DNA of 64,000 nt from Bryoerythrophyllum caledonicum. Lineage: Eukaryota; Streptophyta; Bryopsida; Pottiales; Pottiaceae. Positions 1-13,079 of the stretch are shown piece after piece. The notes below the pieces were generated by a model. That model searched no databases. It had not been told where the DNA came from and saw nothing but the letters and a program-made list of their open reading frames with translations. Numbering within the stretch: the first letter of the stretch is position 1; each line of letters starts with the position of its first letter. The position numbers and the translations under genes were made by a program. The stretch is taken from the NCBI GenBank assembly GCA_963971425.1, contig OZ020521.1, positions 5,411,519-5,475,518 of the forward strand, written 5' to 3'.

Positions 1-1235
1 ACACTACACTGCTGCCAACTTTGACACCCTCTTGAGGGCTGAAAAAATGTCATTTTACCATGAAATTTTTGGCACAAGATCATCTCTATGTTCACAGCAT
101 GTGTGAAAAATTTCAAGACCAGAAGATGAATAAGAGAAAAGATATTCAAAATCTACCAACATGTGTAGTTGTGAGCCATTCACAGCTGCCAACTTTGACA
201 CCCTCCCTAGGGTTGATTTTAATTTTATTTATGGTGGAATTTATGGCACACGATCACCTAAATTTAAAACACATGTGCCAAATTTCGAGACCACATGATG
301 AATATACAAAAAGATACTCAAAATTGTTTTTTGAAGTTACATATGTTGGTAGATTTTGAAGGTAGATTTTTGTATTCATCTTCTGGCCTTCAAATTTGGC
401 CCACATTATTTCGACATAGGGATGATCTTGTGCCAAAAATTTCATGGTCAATGAACAGTTTTTCAGACCTACGGAGGGTGCCGAAGTTGGCAATTGTGAA
501 ATGGTTTCCCTCATTGTTTCTCACAACTACACATGTTGGTAGATTTAGATTTTTTCTTTTCTTTTGTGTATCTTTTGGACTTTAAATTAAGCACACGTAT
601 AATCAACACAACGGTGGTTTTATATCCAAAGTCTCATGGGGAAAAACTAAAATTGAATCCTTGGGAGGGTGTCAAAGTTGGCAGCAGTGAAATGTTTTTC
701 ACAACTACACATGTTGGTAGATCTCAAAAATCGTCTATTATGTGTATATTTTAGCCTTTAAATTTGGCACACATGTAATCAACATGGAGATAATTTCATG
801 CCTAAATTTTTATGGGAAATAACAAAAAATTAAATCCTTGGAAGTGTGTCAAAGTTGGCTAGGAGTGAAATATTTCTCACAACTACAAATGTTGGTTGAT
901 TTAGAGTATTCTTTTTTGTGTGGATATTTTGGACTTGGATTTTTTTGCACATGTAATCAACACAGAGGTGGTCTCATAATAAAAATTCCATGGGGAAAAA
1001 AAAAATCTTTCAATACTTGAAAGGGTGTCAAATTTGGCAGCTATGAAACTTTTCTCATAGCTACACATGTTGGCAAATTTTGAATATCTTTTTTTGAATT
1101 CATCTTCTAGACTTGAAACTTGGCACACACGTTGTCAACATAGAAATTATCTTGTGCCAAAAATTTCATGGTGAAATGACAATTTTTTAGCCTTTAAAAG
1201 GGTGTCAAAGTTGGCAGTATTGTAGTGTGGAAATG
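1..1235. mobile_element. Non-autonomous relative of the Tc1-like family (175-bp unit array)
   Basis: Two forward units (near 11 and 185) are followed by five reverse units (near 474, 665, 840, 1021 and 1198). All carry the CTGCCAACTTTGACACCCTC motif, with a period near 175 bp. The outer ends ACACTACACTGCTGCC and its inverse near 1225 pair with each other. No transposase remains. The left end probably continues beyond the window. Confidence 0.75.
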
Positions 1236-1239
1236 TACA

Positions 1240-1466
1240 TATGCAAAATGAACGTATACTTATTGGTGGGTATTGTACTGTACATGTACGGTGTTGTATT
1301 TCTGCATGAAAAGGTTCAAATATTGAAATGACCTCCAAATGAAAGATGTTAGTTGAAGAATCTCCAATATGAAGGTGTAAGCCTTGCTAAGTTTTAACAC
1401 TCTTTTTGTATGTTAAGAGTAAAATACGTGAACGTATATATGGTCCCCACTGACCTTTAAGGGTTA
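1240..1466 (-). repeat. CGTC-family MITE, worn copy
   Basis: It contains the family blocks ATTGAAATGACCTCCAAATG and GAAGAATCTCCAATATGAAGG and ends CCTTTAAGGGTTAA. Confidence 0.6.
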
Positions 1467-1473
1467 AAATTTA

Positions 1474-2888
1474 ATAATTAGTGGATAGATGAATATGCAT
1501 GAAAGTAACCCATGTTAGGCACACAAATTGAGGCTAACGCCACAGGGTGATGCCTTGCTTACCGCTAAACCTAGAATTGACCTACTAATCCGTCTGCTTG
1601 TTCCCCCCTCCACGATCAGGGTTGTGGCAGGTTTGACTATCCCAAGGTCCACCCGTCCCATGAGTGCACACCCCCGTAAGAGCCAGCCTCTCATCCCAGT
1701 GTACCGGTAATTTGGTGCTGCAACTTGAAAGTGGCACGCGGCTGCTGCATTGATCCTGTCTAAATGCTGCTGGCAATTTTCCGTACCAACTCATGTCCCA
1801 ACTCCCGATTTCTTGCGCAAGCAAAAAAAAATCAACCCCCTCGTATTTATCTCCGACAAATGAAAATCCAAACAAATCTCTCAAAAAAATTCTCGTAGCA
1901 CTACCACATCACAAAAGTAGTAAAAAATGGTTCAAATAGGTTTTGAATGCAATAGTGGAAGAGCACACTAAAAAAGGAAAAAGTAGGTTCAACAATGACA
2001 ATTAGATAAAATCTTAGGAACAATTCAATTATAACCTAGATTTGCCACCATTAGGAATAAGAACGTTGTTCTTTAACAGCTGAAAGTCATGCCATGACAT
2101 AAATTACCAATCGTACCTAAGTACAAAAGTGAGGACACCAATCAAAAACAAGAGGAGAAAGACTTGGGTTGTCTCAAAAAGTGAGGTCCGGCATATCACC
2201 CCCTTCTTCCTTACATTCAACTTTAACTAAAGACGACTCGCGATAGATATCAAATCCTGGAAAGTATATCCTAGAATTGTCACCATTAGTAAGGAGAATG
2301 TTATGTGTGGTTTTCGATATTGTTCTTGGAACAAAAGAGAATAGAAGAAAAAGAAAAGGTAGACTTGTGTACAACATGAGTCTAGAATTTGAAGCTGAGA
2401 TCAGTAGGTTAACTAGAGATGGTTATTACAAACTTGGGTGGTACAAAGCAGGGTGGCAGTGGCATTGACCTGTAGAAACTTCATCGAATTGCACGCGCTG
2501 AAGAAAGTCAGAAGCCATGGTGCCACCTTTGAAGGTGTCAGATGACATGAATCTCATTTTGATTCACTGCCTCTGCCTCCCTGCAAACCCTTATGATTAG
2601 TGCTAATCAACTGAAAGCATGTGACCCGGGTTTTTGATGATTAGCATTTGCGCTACAGTGATGTCATTGTGAGCACTTCCCATCCCTCGCAACATTATCC
2701 TTATGTTGTGGGATTAGGTACAAGAATACCAACACATGTACAACATAAGGAGTTTACGATCTTAAAATAATCCCAAAATCCTGTGATCAGGATGCCAATG
2801 AAATTTATGAGAGAATTTTCCACTTTACACATGTGAATGTACAACAAAATATTTGTGGACTGATGTGGTACGCAAGCCGGCTTTGGGT
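1474..2888. other. No gene recognised
   Basis: The block 1520-1800 is richer in GC (CCACGATCAGGGTTGTGGCA) and unlike its neighbours, but has no convincing frame. The remainder is AT-rich and unique in the window. Confidence 0.5.
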
Positions 2889-2898
2889 TAAACCTTTA

Positions 2899-3843
2899 AC
2901 CCCTTAAATTTCCAAAAGTCCCCTTGGGGACTCTAGAAGGTTTGGGCAGGTTCATGCGGTGTCAATTTATAACATTTTTCTTTGAAATTTTTACTGAAGA
3001 TGGACATTATCAAAAGTGTTGTGTGAGTCCAAATTTTTCCCCAATCCAACATTAAATGAAAAAGTTGTAGGGTTTTGAAGTTCACAAGGGGAGAGCTGGC
3101 ACGTCGGGCAACTCCAAAAACTTTTGCTAGGACACTCTATTGAATGTGAGATTTTCGGTTCTAGCAAATAATAATATTTCCTTTCATATTGTCAAAAAAA
3201 TCTCTTGTTTTCGGTGAAAAATAAGCATATAAATCCAAGTCAAACGTTTACACACATTGTCACAGATTGTCGGGCAAGGTACCAAAAAACTTCTTCTTTT
3301 CCACATTAAACTTAGAGATCTTCTTATTTTTCACTTTTTATTTTATCCGTGGCAATACGTGGTATGAACCTTCGCATTGACCATTTGGATTCTCATTCTA
3401 AAACATATTAAGTTCACATTAAAATATAACATGAATTGACATTTTTTGAACCTCCACTACTTGCACAATTTTTTTGAATATGCTACACCCCACCTCTACC
3501 TCTAAGAGTTGGTGTACAAGGAACTAGTATCATCCTTAACATGATGGAAATGAATTTAGACCTTGTGTAGTGCAAATAGTTGACACCAAATGAAGTCAAA
3601 GTCTACTCATCCACTAAACCCAAGGAAAAAAATGAACTTTTTTTCTACTTCAAACACTATAATCTTACAATCAGGGCAGTCAAAGTTTATGAAACTTTGT
3701 GATTATGTTATTTAGTAAGTCTTTATTGGAATCCTATGGTTCAAATTAGAAATAAAAGTTTTACGTTTCTTCTTTACTCATTGCACTAAAACTAGCAGTT
3801 TTGAAGTGTTTTTGGTGCAAAATCGTGAAAGGAATTTAGGGGT
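2899..3843 (+). mobile_element. ACCCC-family DNA element, 945 bp
   Basis: Ends ACCCCTTAAATTTCC and AAATTTAGGGGT lie between TA copies. The body matches 22516-23456, 41077-42023 and others, including CACATTGTCGGGCAAGGTACC-type sequence. No ORF is present, so it is a non-autonomous element. Confidence 0.8.
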
Positions 3844-4142
3844 TAACCCTTTAGTGTCGAGCATGATCGGCAAGACCTATGAGATTCTATGAGCATGATA
3901 GATCATGTTGAACATCATGTACACACGGGATATATATCACCTTGACACTAATTCACGGAAATCACTGTAGCTTGCTAGAGCCTGTATCAATTTTTGTGGC
4001 AATGATCTCATTCGAATCATTGTAACCAAGACTACGTCCATTGAGAAGAATGTTTTGGACCTAGTTTCCTCTATTGACTGCAACAATGTGTTTTCACCTC
4101 TCTAGAGACCACATTCGGGCCTTTCCGGCTCTAAAGGATTAA
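3844..4142. repeat. TTAACCCTTTAGTGTCG-family MITE
   Basis: The ends TTAACCCTTTAGTGTCGAG and its rough inverse CTCTAAAGGATTAA mark a ~300-bp non-coding element. Its layout resembles 23731-24046 (inverted) and the shorter 59381-59497. It directly abuts its neighbours on both sides. Confidence 0.5.
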
Positions 4143-5168
4143 ACGTTAGTCGAGAACCGTATATATAGGCACGTCTTTTATCTCTAGAATACAAAGAAAT
4201 GTATAAAGATTTAGCAAGACATGCACCTTTGAATTGAAGATTCTTCACCCAACATCTTTCATTTGGAGGTCATTTCAATATGTGTACCTTAACCCCTAAA
4301 GGACCAAAGTCCCCTCAGGGGACATTTTGAGTTAGGGTAAGGTACCACGTTCTCAATTTTAGTCATTATTTTCTGAGATTTTTTTATTGAATGGACAACT
4401 TTTGATTAGCTTTGCGTAGACACAAATTTTGTAGAATTTTGACTTACGGTTCAAAAGTTACAATTTATTTTCACTTACATATATAAATAGTGCAGCAGTT
4501 TAGTGTGACATATCACAAATACTATCACTAAACAATAATAACTTCTAAATTCAATAGAAATTCGAGTTTTTGTCCATTTAAAAGAAAGAAAATGTCCTCT
4601 AGGAAAGGAAATTGAGATCTTTGCATCAACCGAACGGATTTGTGAATTTCAAAAATTTGAGAAGGATACAATATATGCAAAATATAAAGTGTATTGTTGA
4701 TTCTTAGCACATAGTTGCATTGCAGGATATTTTAGGACATCTTCTACACCTTTTCTACTTCTAAAATTTGGTGCACATGTGCCTAACATGATCCTTTTCA
4801 AGTTAACATAAAAAATTCACGGCCCGTAGTGAAAAAAGTTGCCATAGAAGGTGGTCGAAGTTTGTTGAAGGTGTTTAGTATGACCTCAAAAAGATTATGT
4901 CTCACTTCAAAGGTTGATATCTTTCAATCAGTGCGGTCAAACTTACCAAAATTTTCACCACACACTCTTATACAACTCTAGTACAAGATCCTACGGTTAA
5001 ATTTTCAGAAAACACATTTTGTATCATTTCGTGTTGAATGCGCTGAAAATGGCAGTTTTGGAGTGATTTTGAGGGGAAAATGTCTTGGTCCTTTAGGGGT
5101 TAAATAGGACACCATACATGTAGAAATTGTGGTCACCAATGGCACCTTTTGACGTTTAAGGGTTAAGG
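4138..5168 (+). repeat. CGTC-family MITE, interrupted
   Basis: The outer parts 4138-4291 and 5101-5168 join into a ~225-bp element with ends TTAAACGTTAGTCG and TTTTGACGTTTAAGGGTTAA. The 4292-5100 element lies inside. Confidence 0.7.
4292..5100 (+). mobile_element. ACCCC-family element, 809 bp, nested in a CGTC-family MITE
   Basis: ACCCCTAAAGGACC and GGTCCTTTAGGGGT are bounded by TA. It interrupts a CGTC-family repeat whose empty site, compared with the copy at 60031-60252, contains a single TA. This fixes a 2-bp TA target duplication. Confidence 0.85.
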
Positions 5169-5474
5169 TAGAGGACACTAATCTCGTATCCGCAAAATCA
5201 AAATATCCACACTTAAAACTGTGAGTGAGAAGCTTAAGTTTATTTGTTTAATACATGAAATAACTTCTTTATTTCTTTTCACAAGATTGTAGATTATTAC
5301 AATTGATAATGTAGTACTCTATGATTGTAATCACATCATTTGCCAATCCCTTGCCACCGCCTTGGTAATGTTTGAGTTTGTAATCACAGGCAAGGTGGTT
5401 GGATTGGGAACAAACTCACACACATTTATAAGACACCACTACAATTGAAACCCATAAAGGACACTTGTAAAATT

Positions 5475-5760
5475 GTTGAATATCCAACCCATTTCCATCC
5501 CATTACCACCGATTCACCCATCCAAATGGAGGTTTCTTATTATTTAGGACCTCCTACTTTTGGTCGATGCTTACGCAGGTTACCTGTTAAGACCACATAT
5601 GGCCGCACACTTTGAAAATTCATATTTAAATCACAATTCATTGAAAAAATATGAAATCACTTGGGTTGATATCAAAATTCTACCGGCTATGACTTAAAAA
5701 TAAATGTAATATTATTTGTTCTCTCCATATATGCACATTGCTTAATTTGTCGGTAATGGG
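5475..5760 (-). repeat. Worn inverted relative of the GGTAAGCC MITE
   Basis: It contains CATCCCATTACCACC, CCAAATGGAGGTTT and ATATGAAATCACTTGGGTTG in the order expected for the reverse of 16262-16610. Confidence 0.5.
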
Positions 5761-5965
5761 GGGTTACCTTATACAAGTTAACTTAGTATCATCCACTGTA
5801 ACCAAAATAATTTACCTTTTTGCAATTTTCATCAAGAAAATAATTCTCATATTTTGGGATTTTGTGACCATTCAATAGGTTTTCACCTAGGTGCAATCTA
5901 CTGCCAATTAAGAAAATCGTTTCACACGTCCAGATTCCTAGTCCACTATAATGTCAATAAGGCAA

Positions 5966-6320
5966 AACGGCACCACGGCCTTGGTGTAGTGCTTTGGGTC
6001 ATGGCACAGCGGTGAGGTGGTTGTGAGTTCAAGTCCTATTGCCAGCGTGGTGCTTACCACCATAGTCCACCCAATTATGGTGGGGGGTCCCAAGGCCTTG
6101 TTGTATGGGACCCTACAAAGCCCTTGGGGGAGATGACATGTCAGTTGTCTCTAAGGCAATTAGTGTAGGAAAGCACATAGTGTAGAAAAGTGTTTACCCT
6201 CGAGAAGAAGGAGTAGTTCTATTACACTAGTCAATGTCCTGTGGCCATATGCTTAGTGAAGAGAATGAACAAACACTATATTCACGGTGGTCTCCTTCGG
6301 AGACCGGAGTTCTTCTTTGG
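5966..6320 (+). mobile_element. tRNA-derived SINE, near full length
   Basis: The head GGCACCACGGCCTTGGTGTAG carries an A-box-like TGGCACAGCGGTG and a B-box-like GAGTTCAAGTCC about 30 bp downstream, the internal Pol III promoter of tRNA-type SINEs. The tail ends GGAGACCGGAGTTCTTCTTTGG. TAAGGCAA before the start (5958-5965) and after the end (6321-6328) looks like the target duplication. Related copies are at 58832-59138, 34624-34758 and 54315-54425. Confidence 0.75.
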
Positions 6321-6795
6321 TAAGGCAATGTTGATATGTTATTGAAATTTCAGCCCCCGTTGAACTTCTACCACTGAAAATTAATCTAAAGGCCAAGTTT
6401 AGAGTAGATTTCGGATTATATTTGTTGGTTATTTTTATGTTTATTTGATATTCAACAATTGGCGCTCTACATCAAGTAACTGCAAGGAATTCGCTCCTTT
6501 TGCTTTGTCTCAAATTGGGTATTACGGGAGTTTAACACTACAATGAAGGGCCGAATTTCATTGAAGACCAAAGTCTATTGAGAGCCCAAGTTTTTGGAAT
6601 TAAAATATTTGGCACCTCCGCAAGAGTTAAGGTTATTGTTCTTATTTGACCAAAACTTTCCTCAAGAGGCCAAACTCTTGGCGTCAAAACCTTTGGGAAG
6701 TGTTGTCATGTATGCATTCTAGATACATTAGCCTCTTGACCATGGTCCTTAGCGTAAAAACGTAATGGACGAGTTTGAGGCTCTAAACCAATCAA

Positions 6796-7575
6796 GAGGG
6801 TTCACACTTAGACCAAGGTACCAAGTGCTACTAGCAATTTGATTGGTTTAGAGCCTCAATATAGGCCTTGGTCAAGACCTTGGGCTTTCACACTTGGACC
6901 AAGGGTTGAGAGGCCAAAGGCGTATAAAATACTCACATGGTAGCACTTTTTGGAGGTTTAGGCACCAAGAGTTTGATCCCTCGAGGGAAGTTTGGGTTTT
7001 CATTCTCATTTGGACCAAACTCTTGCCGGGTGCTAAACATTTTTTTCATTAAAATATTAAGATTTGACAAAATCTCCACCGATAGATTAAAACAATAACT
7101 TATTTTACCCTACAATTTTTTTATCCAATTTTAACCCAATTTTGTACCCAAAGTTTTATCCAAAATTTTTAACTTGAAATTGTTTAAGTTTAAAAACTGA
7201 ATTCAAGTTTAAAAACTGAATTTTTGTTGTGCCGATGCTTGTGCCAGATTTTTTTTGTGTACTAAGCATTTTGACTGTTTTCTTGACTTATTTCACAATA
7301 AATATGATGTTTTCTAGACTCCATGAAAAAAGAAAAAAGAGAGAGGGAAATTTATAAAAATAAGGACCTTTAAGAAGTAAAAACTGACTTGGGATTTGAC
7401 AAATAGTTTGGGTCATGGCCTCTCAACATGGTACCTTGGGCTTTCACACTACAAGGTCCCAAACTCCACAAAATACATATTTTAATGTTTTTTTTTCAAC
7501 TTCAAAACTCAGCACCTCGACAGAGTTTGGTCGTTTGGTACCTTGGTACCTTGGTCCAAGTGTGGAAAACCCCCT
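6796..7575. mobile_element. Harbinger-type MITE related to 48461-48812, CAA duplication
   Basis: Left GAGGGTTCACACTTAGACC and the inverse of the right end (GAGGGGGTTTTCCACACTTG) are flanked by CAA (6793-6795 and 7576-7578). Internal CACACTTGGACCAAGG and CCAAACTCTTGCCG segments match the 48461 element in layout. An older, inverted fragment of the same family fills about 6590-6795. Confidence 0.65.
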
Positions 7576-7578
7576 CAA

Positions 7579-9150
7579 ATTGCTCACAGCACTCAACCTC
7601 TCCACCCAGCACTGGAGTGCGAAACTCCCCTTACTTACAACATTCCCGTCCGGATTTGAATAGCTTTAGCAACCACCTTCACCACAAGGAGCTAAAATTG
7701 TGGGCTACAGTGGGGTCTACCATAGTGATTGCAAATCAGCGTTGCAAGTCAACCCACTTTATGGGAGAAAAGGTTAAGATGGACCCCATTTGGGTTGCTT
7801 AAAGTGGACATTACAGGAAATTCCACAATCATGGTTATTTGCAAACTGTGATCAACCTTTCCATCACATCATGCACATAATTCCATCGATTACCGAGAGA
7901 CACATACAAGCCGTACAAGGAAATTAGAATGCCCTCGGAGCATGTGCATAATGCCCGTGTCATAATTTTGAGCGGGATGAATGAAATTTCTCTTCTCAGG
8001 GGCATGGGCCTTGGTCCGGGCACCTCTTTATTACCCCGCCTGCCCCCTCCTGACAAATTCATCAATGCCATTGTCAGTCTTATTGTCCAAAGGCATGTTA
8101 GAGCTCTGTGTGGTACTGGATGCATAAATTACCACATTGGATTGATGATTTTAATCCATCCTTGTGAATGGATGTAGTAGTGCAAACTTTTATCATCAAG
8201 TTCATTTTAGGTTCGATGTGAGGTTTTGATCGACTAAACAAAAATACTAGAAAAGGCAACTTGTTTTTGATTCAGTTATTCTCCCCCACAGAAGAATTCA
8301 ATGGTTGTCAAATTGATTAGAGGTCATATAAGCTAAGTCCACAGGGCCACATTGCAGGAAAGTGGTAGCTTTAAAAATGTAAATACTGATTTTTGAATTG
8401 AAATGCATGCACTGAAAATGATAATTAGTCTCATTATTCACCCATATTGGTGACATAAAGTACCTCGTTTGACCAACCCATACATGGTTGACATTTTTGT
8501 GTATATTGATTTAGGACATTTTCAACCAACGGGGGTCATTTTGTGTATATTAGTTTTTGGAAGTCCAATTTACAAAATACTGTTACAATTTCAGTTTGTG
8601 ACACTAGTACTTTGATTGACAATAACATTTGAGCTAGACGGTCAAAACCTGTGACTATGTATTATTCTAGTTTGAAATGTATATTTCTAGTAGGTTAAAA
8701 TGTCCTACGGAAAACACAGAGTTTCCAATTTTTTAATTTTTGAAAATGAAATTCAAAATCCTACAGCTGAAAATAGCATGAAGATGTTTAAAATTAATCT
8801 CATAATTTTTGGTGAAACATAGACGCGGGTCCTGTGGGGGTTATAGAATTGATCTGTAAATTTGACTTCCGAAAATTCAGTCTTGTGGAAAGTACTTCCT
8901 CTCGTCTTTAGAATATTTCAATCTACAACAACTGGAAGTTGCTTGTGGCCTTAGAGAACAAGAGTTTGAGTGCAAGTGAGAAATCAAGTGAGCAGTCTGA
9001 TCAGATAAATTTCCAATTTGTTTCATTTTTTCAAAACTTAATCATAGGATGTTCATGAGCATGTCAAACAATTTTCTCTCATAGCTGATAGAATCTGATG
9101 AACATTCTTTTTCAATGACATACCTGTGCTCATCCCTCACAAGGAAATTA
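7579..9150. other. No gene recognised
   Basis: 7900-8170 has overlapping short frames on both strands (up to 96 aa), none with a known motif. 8200-9150 is AT-rich and non-coding, with faint similarity to ACCCC-family interiors. Confidence 0.45.
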
Positions 9151-10016
9151 ACCCCTAAAGTTCCTCGACAATTTCACACCATAAACACTTCAAAACTGTT
9201 AATTCTAATGCAATGAGTAAGGAAGGAAACAAAAAATTGTAACCCTAGTTTTAGCTGTAGGATCTCATTTACCACTTCATAAATAACATGCTTGCAATAT
9301 TTCATTAACTTTGACCGCACGGATTGAATGATTATAGTGTTTGAAGTAGGAAAAATGGTTCTTTTTCATCCCTACGCTGAGAGGATCAGACCATGGTATT
9401 AACTCCTTGTGCACCAATTATTAGAGCTAGAGCATGGGTATAGCATATTAATAAAAATTGTACAAGGAGTGGAGGTTCAAAAGTGTCAATTCACGTTTAA
9501 ATGTTTTGGGAACAAAATATGTTTTTGAATGATAATCCGAGCGGTCAAAAGAAGGTTCACACCACGTCTCGTAATAGAAAAAATAAAAAGTGAATAATAT
9601 GAAGATCTCAAAGTTTATGTGGAGAAGAAGAAGTTTTTTTGATTCCTTGCCCGACAATGTGTGCCAATGTGTGAAAATCTTTGATTTGGGATAAAACGCA
9701 TTTTTTCACTAAAGACAAAGAAATGGTTTTCGACTATATGAAAGGAAATAATATTACTTGCTCGTACTAAAAATCTCATATCTAATAGAGTGTCCCAGCA
9801 AATGTTTTTGAAGTTGCATGACGTGCTTGCATTCGGCAATTTTTTCTTTAAAATGGAAAAGCTTTTTTTCTATAAGTCTGATGAGTATTAAAACTATACT
9901 CCCACATCCCCCTTGTCTTCTTGCATCTTTGTACAAAATTTCAAGAATTGCAAACAAAAATCGCAACCATCGAGGATATGCAAAAGCCCACCTTGGGACT
10001 TTTTTCATTTAGGGGT
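9151..10016 (-). mobile_element. ACCCC-family element, 866 bp
   Basis: It is bounded by TA with ACCCCTAAAGTTCC and CATTTAGGGGT. The body is inverted relative to 2899-3843. It contains no ORF of note. Confidence 0.8.
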
Positions 10017-10627
10017 TAAAGAGGGTGATCATTGTCATCCAATAGTTGGTATATATCGATTCATTGAGAGCTAAAACTTATAGCATTTATAAATCATATA
10101 GTGTGGCTACAATAAACATATATTCCAATGTTACATATGATGGCATGAGTACATGCTAATTGGTTTTTGGAAAATTTGGGTTGGGGATGTGTGCGAATGG
10201 CAAGGAATGGAAATGATTGCTTGAAGGTTCAAAAAAAGGCTCGGCCCAAAACATGGGGAGTAATTGGAGTCAGTCCTGTCCCCCCAGAAATGTTGGGTCA
10301 AACGAGAGCGGGCGAGAGACGGGTACTCCAAATTTGAGAGTTCCCAGATGGTAACTCTTTAAGACAGGGATCCTGCCTCTGCTCATCCTATTAACTGGAT
10401 GCTCCAGGTTATGTTTGAGTATTGGTATGCACCAGGACCAAGCTAAACTCATAACATTATTCATCCCCAATTTGGGTTCCTCTCATGTTGCTGAATGTGC
10501 AACACATGATCATCGCATTGAAGCGAACCTACAAACATCGACCAAAGGCTAACTATTCACTAAAGGCTATTACTTCTACTGTAATCAGTGTGGTAAAACT
10601 GATGTTTAGTGCTAACCACACTAATTA

Positions 10628-11550
10628 ACCCATGAAGGACCGGTCCTTGTGCTTCACCAAAACCACCCCAAAACTGCCACTTTGTGATGAGATATTATTA
10701 GGCTTATCAAAACATTTTTAAAATTATTTTCAACCATTGGATCTTCAAGGCAACTACTACAAGAAGACGCCCTATTTTTTTATATTTTAAAGTTGACCGT
10801 ACGGATTGAAAGATATATGCATTAGAAGAGTGCTAAATTGTTTATTTTCCACCGTGCTTGGTCAGGGCCAGCGTACTTTGACTCAAGATAATGGCATATT
10901 CTTCCATTACACATTGCATAAACTCAATGGATCTATATTCTACCTTGTGTTAGGTCATCTCATTCCAAAAAAAAAGTAATGGAGGTGTTTAAAAAAAAGT
11001 AATGGAGGTGTTTAAAAAAAAGTAATGGAGGTGTTTACAAAAAGAAAAATGGAGCTGCAACGGCTAAGGGTATAGAGAGTGGCCCTTTACCTAAGGAAGA
11101 AAATTTATCTTTTAAATAGAGAACTAAATGTTGGATCTAGAATCCAAATGGTGAATAGAATTATCACAACTTAGTCTAACTATAGAAAAAATATTTTTCA
11201 AATACAGTAAAACCCTTAATTTCCATGCGTTTTAAAGTGAAAACAATGAAGTTTGCAAAGAACTTTTCTTCACTACTACCCGCCTAAAAAAATGTGCAAT
11301 TGTCAACTCTACAGTAGCACTAATCATCTCTGTAGTTCCCTGCTCAGTTGCCAAAAGAGTCAAGCTTTTTATGTTTGAAGCACCATAAAATTTTCCCTAT
11401 AAGTCCAAAAAAGAAAGAAAAATTCCCCGCAAAGATAACCGGTATTTCTATTTGCTATTCAAATTTCAAGAAGTTATCTTCAAAAATGGACTTTTAGGAA
11501 CCTCCCCAAAATTGTTTTGTACCCCGTAGATACAAATGATCCTTTACGGA
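10628..11550 (-). mobile_element. ACCCC-family element, subfamily 2, 923 bp
   Basis: It is the inverted relative of 20543-21419 and 50195-51067 (shared AAGTTATCTTCAAAAATG and AAACTGCCACTTTG-type blocks). At 10968-11045 it carries three tandem copies of a 25-bp unit AAAAAAAGTAATGGAGGTGT. Confidence 0.75.
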
Positions 11551-11559
11551 TAAATGTAT

Positions 11560-12540
11560 AATTGCTTTAAAGCTATCTCTTGATGAACATAAGTTATAAA
11601 TCTTGTTGAATATAGGTTTATACTCTTGATGAATATGTTTATTCAAAGCACAACCATCTATACCATCCAAAGAGGGGGATCATTGTTACCAAGGTTGATA
11701 GAAAAGTTTATTTAGAGTAAATACTTACAACAATTATAAATCAATTAGTGCGGTTACAACTAAATATCAACATTGATGTAGTTCTCTATTAGCTCATTGG
11801 ACTCAGGAATGCTGATACCTTATCAACAAAGAGTTACCATTCTGTAATTTGTACATCTGAGTATTTGTTATTTTATGCATACAGAATACTGGTAACTTGG
11901 ATAGCTTCTTCTCCAGATGATGGGTTATTCCTTACTACACCATCCTGCTGCTTCTTCTTTTGATTTGAAATTTAAGCATCAAGTCTCAGTTTTTAGGAAA
12001 AAAATACTTTGCGTCACAGAAGCAGCTTGCAATGAAACAGATCATCTAGGGCAGGGCAGGTCAGAAAGAAATGAAACAAAGAGGGAAATAAAACAAACGA
12101 AAATAAAAACATGATGGTACTAGTTACCGTAGTGAAACGGAGAGCATCATTGACTGGCAACACTGATCAACCCCATTCATTGAGTGCTAACGAGGTGGGC
12201 GCACCAGAGCGATGCAAACTTTCAACCAGAAAGCTGAAAGCAACCTGGGCAGTGCAGGGATTACGACGTGCCCTGGAGTTGATTCTCTTGGTGTAATCCC
12301 AACTTGTTGTGCTTTTTACCACGAATCCAAACATCAAGTACACCCATCCCGTGTCCAAAAAACGCAAAAGCCACGATTCCAGGAGTAACTCTGGAGAAGT
12401 AACTTTACATCCCCTGAACAGACTCACAAATATTTTCCTTGCAAGGATGCCCACACATGGAAGTTAGCATGCCCAAGCAATATCACCCTTGCAGTCCCTT
12501 CAATACAGACACAATCATGCATAATAGCAATTACCTTCGT
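11560..12540. other. No gene recognised upstream of the ZF-HD promoter
   Basis: This is mixed sequence with short frames only. 12110-12460 is less AT-rich and could be distal promoter or a worn repeat. Confidence 0.4.
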
Positions 12541-12559
12541 CTAATGAATGCAACCAAAT

Positions 12560-12850
12560 AATGCCCCCCCCCCCAAAAAAAAATACCCCCACACTCCCCC
12601 CCAACATGATCAACACCCACTAGTAACCTTGCACCGCCCATTTGCGAAAAAAGCAGAATTAGCCCCACTAATCCCAACTTGCACCCCCACCACGCACTTC
12701 CCCCCTCTTTTAATTAAAAAAGGGGAAAAAGCCTCTGTCAGCAGCAGTAAAGACCTCCTGCAACAAAAAAAAAAGGGGGGTGAGGAGGGGGGAAAATTAA
12801 CCCGACCCGGCCCGTCCCCAACCCGTCCCCAACCCGTCCCCACCCCAATA
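12560..12850. repeat. C-rich and A-rich low-complexity block
   Basis: Runs of C and A alternate with GACCCGGCCCGTCCCCAACC, whose CCCGTCCCCAA unit is repeated three times near 12808-12845. The overlapping frames are proline- and lysine-rich shadows. Confidence 0.7.
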
Positions 12851-13079
12851 ATACACTATTACAAACGCCGAATCATAATCCGCGTTACCCCAAATGATAA
12901 CCCGAAAATGAAAAAGAGAAGTCGAAGTATATCCCTTGTTTCTCTCTCGGCAAAAAGCCAATAATTTTCTCTCTCTTCTCTCGCAATAAAGGTGTCAGTT
13001 TGGGCGTCGTACAGGGTTTGTTGGTGGTCGATCTTAGTTGGAGGACTAATTGAAGCTGCTTCAAGAGGAGGAGCAGTCA

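Noticed and set aside
1-1235. CRISPR-like or centromeric satellite array
   Set aside because: The units are ~175 bp, diverged and in both orientations, with no spacers. They match the ends of the Tc1-like transposon.
5966-6060. Possible tRNA gene
   Set aside because: A- and B-box-like motifs are present, but the sequence does not fold as a full tRNA and is the head of a dispersed repeat, so it was called a SINE.
7835-8177. Overlapping 82-96-aa frames on both strands
   Set aside because: No known domain, no splice context and no repeat partner. Both strands are equally open.
12548-12964. 138-aa Pro/Lys/Ser-rich frame
   Set aside because: It lies in a C/A-rich low-complexity block, with an equally open opposite strand and no motif.
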